Below the pieces are notes generated by a model. It made no database searches. It was not told where the DNA came from and saw only the letters and a list, made by a program, of their open reading frames with translations. Below, one piece after another: positions 1 to 5,140 of a DNA stretch of 5,140 nt. The DNA is from Methanobacteriota archaeon. Its GTDB lineage: Archaea > Thermoplasmatota > Thermoplasmata > Methanomassiliicoccales > Methanomethylophilaceae. Each line of letters starts with the position of its first letter. Positions within the stretch are counted from its first letter, which is position 1. Location of the stretch: the NCBI GenBank assembly GCA_012719315.1, contig JAAYAP010000077.1:1-5140 (forward strand), in the 5' to 3' direction. The position numbers and the translations under genes are program-made.

Positions 1-120
1 CGATCCGCTGCCGCCGGTGACCACATACGTGTTGGCGAAGGAGCCCTTGTTGGTCACCTTCAGCACGAACGATCCGACCCCGCCGGAGAAGTTCGCGCCC
101 GAGCCCTCGAGCACCGTATC
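1..120 (-). other. Start of a probable CARDB/NEW3-like beta-sandwich domain, cut by the window edge
   Basis: Residues 1611-1650 of the large protein read as an acidic-to-Gly-rich lead-in followed by SFVLKVTNKGSFANTYVV (1627-1644). This matches the general pattern of CARDB/NEW3-type domains (hydrophobic strand, V-x-N-x-G, then a T-Y strand), which often sit near the C-terminus of archaeal surface proteins just before a final transmembrane anchor. The rest of the domain and the gene's stop codon are beyond base 1. The call rests on only 40 residues. Confidence 0.4.
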
Positions 121-3100
121 GCTCTCCTGGGATGCCGTCGTGGAGGCCATGTTGACCACGGCTCCGTCGACGACGGCCGCCGACACCAGCGTCCTGGATG
201 ATTCGTAGACGTAAGTCGTGTTGTTGAACGCCCTGTCCGTCTGAGACACGCTCACGGACAGGGTCATCGCCTGCCCCTTGGGCAGGGTCAGCTCGAACAC
301 TCCCGACGAGACCTTGAAGGGCATGGCCACCGCGCCGTAGGTCACCGTGACCGTGCCGTCGGCGACGACGCCCGCGAATCCGGTGACGGTGACGGCCTCG
401 GCCTTGCCGGTCAGGTTCACGGTGGTCGGCGACGAGGCGTCGATCACCGAGCCGTAGGCGATCCGGTCCACGCCGGAGACCGTGCTCTTGGCGGTGAAGT
501 GGAACGAATACCCCTTCTCGAGATAGTAGATGTTGCTGTCGTCCGCGTCGATGAAGTACGATCCGCTGCCGCCGTCGGATTCCTCCGCATACACGGATAT
601 CCTGTCATTGGAATCGGCGGCGAGCGTCACGGCGACGACCGGCACGGCATCGATGGCGAGCTTGCCGGCTGCGCCGGGATACACGTTGACCGATCCGTCG
701 AAGTGGTAGCCCGTGCTGCCGGACACCGTGACCAGGTATCTGCCCACGGGTATGCTCTTGCTGCCGGACACCGTGTACTTGACTTCGGAGTCCGTGTACT
801 TGACCAGTTCCGCGACGTAGTCGCTGCTCACGGTCACCGTCTTGACGTGCATGTCCGCATCGTCGGCGGGATCCGCCCTCAGCGACCAGGTCACCGAGTC
901 GGAGCTCTTGCCGGAGCTGAACTCCTTGGTCTGCTTGGAACAGTAGAACCCTGCTGTGTCGATCTTCTCCAAGACGGCCGTGACCGCGTATCCCGCGGGG
1001 ACCCGGACCTGCACCTTGCCGTCCGTGCCAGTCGATTTCGCGAACACGTACGTCTCACCGTCGATGACCACGGTGAACTGCACATCGGCGAATGCGATGC
1101 CCTTGGTGCCGCTGGATGTTATCTGAGTGTAGTACCGGAGAGTCGTCGATATGGTGCGCGACCCGGTCATGTCGATGTCGTTCGTGCCGTCGTCGGAGAC
1201 CGTGTGCCTGCCGAGGTAGGCGTTGCCGTCCGTGTCGTATGCGTACACGGTGTACGTGCCGGACCGGAGCACGGCGGCGTACACTCCGGATCCGTCGGCG
1301 GAGAAGACGAACTGCTCCCCGTCGGCGGAGATGTACGCGACCGTTACGCCGCCGGCCTTGGAACCGGAGGAGTCCTTGACCGTCCCCGATACCGTGTAGG
1401 CGGTCGAAGCCGACATCGTTATGCTCGAGCCCGCGGTCTGACCGCTGTATACCTTGCCGTCGACGACGGCATAGGCGGTGTAGGTCACGCTCTGGCCCGC
1501 TCCGGTGAGCGGCACTTCGAACGTGCCCGTGCGGGATACCGCCGTGTAGCCGAGGGACATGAGCGTCACCTCGGAACCCGCCGGCGCACCCGACACCGTG
1601 ATCTTCTTGGAATCGAACACAGTGACGGACGAGGTCTTGGAACCGCCACTGCTGACGGTTATGTTCGAACTCGCCGAGGCCATGACCTTCCCGTCGGCCG
1701 CGGAGATGACGTACGTCCCGGGCACGACCTGTATCGTGGCGCTGCCGTCGACGATGCCGGCCCTGAACTGCAAGCCTGTGCTCGTGTCGGTGGCGATGAC
1801 CGTTCCGGAATCCGCCGAGGCGCCGTACTCGTCCGAGACCGTCACGACGATCTTGCCGGACGCGGCATTGACCCTCAGGCCGCCGGTCGTGCCCGCGGTG
1901 ACGCTGACCGTCTCGGTCAGGACCAGCGTGCCGTCGGACTTGTATGCGGACAGGGTGTAGACGTCAGGGACCAGGAAGTCGAACGAGAACGTGCCGTCGG
2001 AGGTGGAGGCCTCCGCGACATGTCCGGACGTCCGGCCCTCCATCTCCAGGTTGAGGTCGCCGTCGTAGAGCTGCTCGCTGCCGACCGTTATGGAACCGTC
2101 GACGCCGGTGCGCTCGATGATGTAGACCGCGGGGATCGCGGACACATCGCCGAAGGTCTCGATCACGGACCCGTTCGTCGATGCGACGGCTCCGGTGGAG
2201 ACCGTCACGTAGTAATCAGCGCCGTCAGGCACGAGGATGCTGTAGCTGCCGTCGGCGGCGGTCTTCTCGACCGAGGTCGGTATGTATGTGACCACTCCGC
2301 TCGAGTCGTAGTTGACGCGGGTGTAGACCGCGACCTCCACACCGGCGGCGGGGGCCGTCCCCCCGGAGACAGTGTAGCTGACGCTCCCTTGGAACACGGT
2401 CGAATCCGCATCGGATCCGACGTACTCCATGAGCGTGACGCCGGCGAGGTAGTTGATCATCCCTCCCTGCTCGTTCTGAAGCGCGATCGCCTCGTAGCCG
2501 TCCATGTCCTTCCAGCCGTCGGACGACAGCGTCGCGTCATCCGAGGGGTTGTACATGACGGTCCAGTAGGCGACCGTGTAACCGCCGAGGCCGTACCCGG
2601 GCACGGCCTTGACCGTGCCGTCGCTGAGCGCCAGCGCGTTGAGGTATGGGATCGACGAGGTGAACCCGTAGTGCGATGCCGACGGGCCGATGACCGACTT
2701 CCAGAGGAAGGTCTCGTACATCGCGTCGGTGTATGCGGTGTAGCCCGTGTACTGGTTGTACGAGAAGTACTGCGTGTTCGCGCCGTACCTGTCGGTCAGG
2801 CTGTCGCCGAAGTAGGCGATGGTGGAGAAGTACGAGCCGTCCCCGTAGTAGAGCGGCAACATGCCCCCGTTGACCGCGACGTACGCGATCCTGTCGCCTG
2901 ACTTGGCGCATATGTCGTCGTAGAACCCGAAGAGATCGGGCCCGGACAGGGTCGAGACGAGGTATTCGGTCAGGACCGCGTACAGCGCGTTCTCGTCGGT
3001 GAGGTCGGAACCGTGGCCGGGGTATTTCCCGATGTCCGAGTTGACGGCGGCCACGGCCGTCCGCGGATCCTTGATGTATCCCGCGATCAGCTGATAGTCC

Positions 3101-4950
3101 AGCCCCGCGCTCACGATCGAGACCTTGAAGTCGGCGATGTCCCCGGCCAGCATCAGGCGGACCGCCATCGATGCCACGGCGCCGGAGCCTCCTTCCGCGA
3201 GCAACGTGCTGGTCATGGCGGAGGCACCGCCGCCGACGCCGTCGGTGACGCTGTCGAACCCGCCCATGGCCACGGCATCGCTGGAATAACCGAGCCAGGT
3301 GACGAGAGCACCGCTCTTGTCCTCTACGTCGCAGTGGGACCAGAGCATGTTCATCGAATTGTATTCGTGGGTCTGGATCGTGTATCCCAGCCCTCCGAAG
3401 TAACCGTCGGCGTCTTCCGAGTTCGACGGCGTGGCCGCATCCACCGCGTAGACCGCGTTGGGCACCGCCACGAGGGCCACCACCAGAATCGTCAGTGCGA
3501 GCGGCATCGGCTTGGCGATCTTCTTCAGCCTGACGCCGAGATCGCCCGACCTCATCTCCTTGAAGTAGCCTTTCAGGTCGGTCCATCTCACCGCGAACAT
3601 CAACGCCGCGGCGGAAGCCGCCGCGAACCCGATGCCGGCGATGATCGCGTACGATGTCGCGTACCAGCCGATGCCGAACATCGAGATGATGAAGAACATC
3701 GTGAACGCGTACTTCCGGGAATCAAGGTTCTCCGGATACTTGTAGAGCATCCACAGGAAGACCATCACCGGCAGCCACAGGGTGAACCACCCGTAATAGG
3801 CGGCCATGCGGGAGATCGTCGTGTTGGATCCGGCCATCAGGGCCGTCATCAGGTCCCCTTCGTAGAGGTTGTTGCCGAACACCAGTGCCGAGAACACGTC
3901 GTTGACCGCGAAGTGCATGAGGGCGATGACCGCGGCCGCGATGACCGCGATGATAGGCACCATCAGCACCCAGGACCGGTTCGACGTGACGACGAACACC
4001 GCCATCAATGCTACGGAGAGCAGGCCCATGACGAACGGTCCGGAATAGATCGGGGCCCAGAGGCCCGCGGCGATGTAATACGGAGCGGGGATCAGCAGGC
4101 CCATGAGGATGACGACGGAGTAGATCCCCGTGGTGAGCGAGACATCCCTGGATCTGAATCTGTCGACCAGCGCCTGCAGCACCATCAGCACCACCAGGCA
4201 GGTCAGCACCACCCTGAACTGACTCCAGGACAATGCTATCATCGCGAACAGCAGGCCCGCGACCAGCACGTCCTTCAGCAGGACGCGGTCTCCGAACAAT
4301 GATTTCACGTCCGCGTTGTGCATCCCGTCGACCGTGCCCATGGCCTTCAGCAGGAAGTGCACCATCCATGCGAACAGCAGGCCCACGAATGCGTACTCGG
4401 TCCCGTTGGAGAACACCGTGTTCATCACGAGGAGAGCGAAGAATGCATAGAAGAGCGCGGCAAGCAGGCCGATCTTCTCGTCGTCGCCGAACATCCTCTT
4501 GGCGACGAGGTAGACCGGATAGCATGTCAACGCGGCAAACACGGGCGCCGTCCATGCCAGCGCCCCGGCTGCAGCCGTCTCCGCCGAGACTCCGAAGAGC
4601 GTGGCGAGCCCCGCGAGCCCCGCCATGATCGCGCTGAAGAGCGGCGGGGACGCATTCAAGGATCCGATGGGGTAGTTGAGTGACGGGTTGGTGAAGCTGA
4701 ACGTTCCGTTGAGGATGCTCACGATCGCATCCAGATTGTTCAAGGCGCTTGCTCCGCCGGACAATGCGAAATTGTCTCCCGCGGAGATACCGTACGCGAA
4801 CACGAACCTGATGAGGAAAGCCAACAGGATGATCGCCATGATCGATAACAAGCGCCATTTCCGCCTAAACCATGCCTGTCCGCCGTCGTCCGGACGGCTG
4901 ACTCCCCTCATCCTTTGCAGGGTGGCTGACTTGAGTGTGAATTTGCGCAT
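1..4950 (-). CDS. Giant STT3/AglB-like membrane protein with degenerate catalytic motifs and a long beta-repeat ectodomain (3' end outside window)
   Basis: At least 1650 residues are open in one frame without a stop. The start is the ATG at 4948-4950: an in-frame TAA lies at 4954-4956, and a GGAG and TATA box sit at good spacing. A short basic cytosolic tail (1-32) precedes about 13-14 hydrophobic helices, roughly 34-55, 104-122, 129-149, 161-180, 186-203, 227-243, 247-264, 271-294, 305-323, 327-346, 384-403, 415-431, 435-454 and 484-503. STT3 landmarks are R48 ending helix 1, NYPIG (92-96) and PPLF (102-105) in external loop 1, and the soluble segment 501-850, which includes DRIAYVAVN..MLP (686-699) and ends in MEYV (842-845). 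STT3 proteins transfer lipid-linked glycans to Asn in N-x-S/T. Here the catalytic signatures look lost (WLGYS at 552-556 instead of WWDYG), so activity is doubtful. Residues 851-1650 are beta-rich repeats not found in ordinary AglB. External cysteines are C540, C681 and C1337. STT3-like assignment is fairly sure; function is not. Confidence 0.85.
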   Translation of the reverse strand, partial: MRKFTLKSATLQRMRGVSRPDDGGQAWFRRKWRLLSIMAIILLAFLIRFVFAYGISAGDNFALSGGASALNNLDAIVSILNGTFSFTNPSLNYPIGSLNASPPLFSAIMAGLAGLATLFGVSAETAAAGALAWTAPVFAALTCYPVYLVAKRMFGDDEKIGLLAALFYAFFALLVMNTVFSNGTEYAFVGLLFAWMVHFLLKAMGTVDGMHNADVKSLFGDRVLLKDVLVAGLLFAMIALSWSQFRVVLTCLVVLMVLQALVDRFRSRDVSLTTGIYSVVILMGLLIPAPYYIAAGLWAPIYSGPFVMGLLSVALMAVFVVTSNRSWVLMVPIIAVIAAAVIALMHFAVNDVFSALVFGNNLYEGDLMTALMAGSNTTISRMAAYYGWFTLWLPVMVFLWMLYKYPENLDSRKYAFTMFFIISMFGIGWYATSYAIIAGIGFAAASAAALMFAVRWTDLKGYFKEMRSGDLGVRLKKIAKPMPLALTILVVALVAVPNAVYAVDAATPSNSEDADGYFGGLGYTIQTHEYNSMNMLWSHCDVEDKSGALVTWLGYSSDAVAMGGFDSVTDGVGGGASAMTSTLLAEGGSGAVASMAVRLMLAGDIADFKVSIVSAGLDYQLIAGYIKDPRTAVAAVNSDIGKYPGHGSDLTDENALYAVLTEYLVSTLSGPDLFGFYDDICAKSGDRIAYVAVNGGMLPLYYGDGSYFSTIAYFGDSLTDRYGANTQYFSYNQYTGYTAYTDAMYETFLWKSVIGPSASHYGFTSSIPYLNALALSDGTVKAVPGYGLGGYTVAYWTVMYNPSDDATLSSDGWKDMDGYEAIALQNEQGGMINYLAGVTLMEYVGSDADSTVFQGSVSYTVSGGTAPAAGVEVAVYTRVNYDSSGVVTYIPTSVEKTAADGSYSILVPDGADYYVTVSTGAVASTNGSVIETFGDVSAIPAVYIIERTGVDGSITVGSEQLYDGDLNLEMEGRTSGHVAEASTSDGTFSFDFLVPDVYTLSAYKSDGTLVLTETVSVTAGTTGGLRVNAASGKIVVTVSDEYGASADSGTVIATDTSTGLQFRAGIVDGSATIQVVPGTYVISAADGKVMASASSNITVSSGGSKTSSVTVFDSKKITVSGAPAGSEVTLMSLGYTAVSRTGTFEVPLTGAGQSVTYTAYAVVDGKVYSGQTAGSSITMSASTAYTVSGTVKDSSGSKAGGVTVAYISADGEQFVFSADGSGVYAAVLRSGTYTVYAYDTDGNAYLGRHTVSDDGTNDIDMTGSRTISTTLRYYTQITSSGTKGIAFADVQFTVVIDGETYVFAKSTGTDGKVQVRVPAGYAVTAVLEKIDTAGFYCSKQTKEFSSGKSSDSVTWSLRADPADDADMHVKTVTVSSDYVAELVKYTDSEVKYTVSGSKSIPVGRYLVTVSGSTGYHFDGSVNVYPGAAGKLAIDAVPVVAVTLAADSNDRISVYAEESDGGSGSYFIDADDSNIYYLEKGYSFHFTAKSTVSGVDRIAYGSVIDASSPTTVNLTGKAEAVTVTGFAGVVADGTVTVTYGAVAMPFKVSSGVFELTLPKGQAMTLSVSVSQTDRAFNNTTYVYESSRTLVSAAVVDGAVVNMASTTASQESDTVLEGSGANFSGGVGSFVLKVTNKGSFANTYVVTGGSGS
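721..2397 (-). repeat. Protein-level repeats: about seven carboxypeptidase-regulatory/transthyretin-like beta-sandwich units
   Basis: This lies inside the large gene, residues 852-1410. Diverged units of about 70-95 residues each carry a turn of the type T-x-x-D-G-x-[YFV]-x-[VF]-x-V-P-x-G-x-Y-x-V. Clear copies of the turn are TAADGSYSILVP (897-908), TSDGTFSFDFLVP (983-995), VDGSATIQVVPGTY (1067-1080), RTGTFEVPL (1140-1148), SADGSGVYAAVLRSGTY (1217-1233), GTDGKVQVRVPAGY (1308-1321) and SIPVGRYLV (1399-1407). A further similar turn, SGVFELTLPKG, is at 1549-1559. The frequent GTGCCGTCGG-like string in the plus strand comes from the repeated D-G-T/S codons, so it is a protein repeat and not a DNA-level tandem array. 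Such domains usually build rigid stalks on secreted or surface proteins. Unit borders are set by eye. Confidence 0.7.
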
Positions 4951-4956
4951 TCTTTA

Positions 4957-4962
4957 ATCTCC
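4957..4962 (-). promoter_or_regulatory. Ribosome binding site of the large gene (GGAGAT)
   Basis: On the minus strand GGAGAT is followed by TAAAGA and then the ATG at 4948-4950, leaving 8 bases between the GGAG core and the start codon. GGAG pairs with the CCUCC near the 3' end of archaeal 16S rRNA. Together with the in-frame TAA inside the spacer region (4954-4956), it fixes the start at this ATG. The next in-frame ATG is codon 14, at 4909-4911. Confidence 0.8.
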
Positions 4963-4981
4963 GTTTGAAGAATAGAGGTCC

Positions 4982-5027
4982 ATAGGGGATACCGTATTTA
5001 TACGTTTAGCGCGCCCGATATCCCTAT
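4982..5027. promoter_or_regulatory. Imperfect inverted repeat flanking the TATA box, possible operator
   Basis: In the plus strand ATAGGGGATA (4982-4991) and TATCCCTAT (5019-5027) are inverted copies differing by one extra G. They are separated by 27 bases that hold the TATA box. A second short inverted pair, GCGCGC at 5009-5014 and 5032-5037, lies over the upstream arm. The downstream arm is upstream of the predicted transcription start, so a role would be in DNA binding rather than in RNA folding. A chance origin cannot be excluded. Confidence 0.25.
4995..5002 (-). promoter_or_regulatory. Archaeal TATA box (TATAAATA) of the large gene
   Basis: The minus strand carries TATAAATA preceded by GCTAAACG, whose A-rich TAAAC part could serve as a BRE (TFB recognition element). 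Using the usual archaeal distance, transcription would start near 4970-4974, for example at the A of 4973, giving a leader of roughly 20-25 bases that contains the Shine-Dalgarno sequence. It stands out in an otherwise GC-rich region. It indicates that the large gene is transcribed on its own, whether or not there is also read-through from the upstream gene. Confidence 0.8.
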
Positions 5028-5052
5028 CTTCGCGCGCGATGCTGGATGGTCG

Positions 5053-5140
5053 TCAGAGCGCCGAATCGATCTCCTCGCGGATCGCCCGGGCGGCGGCGGC
5101 GGGATCGTCGGCGCCGTAGATCGCCCTGCCGACGATCGCA
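5053..5140 (-). CDS. pyrF: Orotidine 5'-phosphate decarboxylase, C-terminal end only
   Basis: Only the last 28 codons and the TGA stop (5053-5055) are in the window; the gene continues past 5140. The peptide begins AIVGRAIYGADDPAAAAR and ends with a charged helix, EEIDSAL. The VGR-x-IY-x-A-x-[ND]-P-x-x-AA pattern is typical of the last phosphate-binding loop and helix of archaeal OMP decarboxylase, a TIM-barrel enzyme that makes UMP from orotidine monophosphate in pyrimidine synthesis. The Arg matches the phosphate-contacting Arg203 of the Methanothermobacter enzyme. The related hexulose-6-phosphate synthase family shares the VGRAI loop and is the main alternative. The gene ends 102 bases before the large gene, on the same strand. 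The Ala-rich run reflects GCC codons and high GC. Confidence 0.75.
   Translation of the reverse strand, partial: AIVGRAIYGADDPAAAARAIREEIDSAL

Noticed and set aside
2491..2514. WKDMDGYE (813-820) as a displaced WWDYG motif
   Set aside because: It lies at the far end of the soluble domain just before the MEYV strand, about 260 residues after the expected place, and resembles the ordinary W-K-x-M segment near the end of archaeal STT3 soluble domains.
499..2901. 800-codon open frame on the plus strand, antisense to the large gene
   Set aside because: It is a shadow of the GC-rich, G-N-C-type codons of the minus-strand gene. Its translation is rich in Arg, Gly, Asp, His and Val, with no recognisable domain, and it opposes a frame with clear family landmarks.
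3013..4302. 429-codon open frame on the plus strand
   Set aside because: It is antisense to the membrane domain. The translation is full of His, Arg, Gln and Asp with no fold signature, as expected for the complement of hydrophobic codons.
2537..4858. Long minus-strand frames offset from the main gene (2537-3586 and 3722-4858), which could hint at a frameshift
   Set aside because: The main frame translates without interruption through this whole stretch, with continuous membrane helices and soluble-domain landmarks. The offset frames give Arg/His-rich nonsense.
1..4950. Plain annotation as active aglB
   Set aside because: The fold landmarks fit, but several active-site signatures appear missing, so the gene symbol would claim an activity the sequence does not support.
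4954..4983. Nine-codon ATG...TAA frame just upstream of the large gene, a possible leader peptide
   Set aside because: Its ATG lies upstream of the transcription start predicted from the TATA box, and it has no Shine-Dalgarno sequence of its own.
5009..5037. GCGCGC inverted pair as a terminator for pyrF
   Set aside because: The 6-base arms enclose 17 bases, and no T-run follows on the minus strand, whereas archaeal termination relies mainly on T-runs. The self-complementary GC steps are also easy to get by chance at this base composition.

Overview
The window reads as GC-rich archaeal DNA carrying two genes, both on the minus strand. It holds the last 28 codons of an upstream gene that looks like pyrF (orotidine 5'-phosphate decarboxylase), a 102-base gap with a clear archaeal TATA box and Shine-Dalgarno sequence, and one very large open gene. 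That gene starts at 4950 and is still open at base 1, giving at least 1650 residues with no stop and no sign of a frameshift. The promoter type, the STT3-like protein and the large surface repeats suggest a euryarchaeon. Resemblance of the soluble domain to Thermoplasmatota STT3 proteins makes a Methanomassiliicoccales-type methanogen my best guess, but that is inference from memory of the family.

The large protein has three parts. Residues about 31-500 (bases 3451-4860) form a polytopic membrane domain with about 13-14 predicted helices, laid out like the catalytic membrane domain of oligosaccharyltransferase STT3/AglB. Residues about 501-850 (2401-3450) look like the extracellular STT3 soluble domain. 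Residues 851-1650 (1-2400) are a long string of beta-sandwich-like repeats of the carboxypeptidase-regulatory/transthyretin-like kind, ending in what looks like the beginning of a CARDB/NEW3-like domain as the window runs out.

The most interesting point is that the fold landmarks of STT3 are kept while its known active-site signatures look eroded. WWDYG is replaced by WLGYS, the catalytic Asp of the first external loop appears to be missing, the second-loop D-x-D/DHH motif is reduced to a single Glu, and no fifth-loop Glu or late-helix Arg is evident. With the adhesin-like repeat extension, this suggests a pseudo-oligosaccharyltransferase, or one with changed specificity, used as a membrane anchor or glycan-lipid-binding base for a giant surface stalk. 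This is a hypothesis from alignment by eye.

The two genes run in the same direction, but the large gene has its own promoter, so pyrF is probably just a neighbour rather than a functional partner. Apart from the 102-base gap there is no non-coding stretch in the window.
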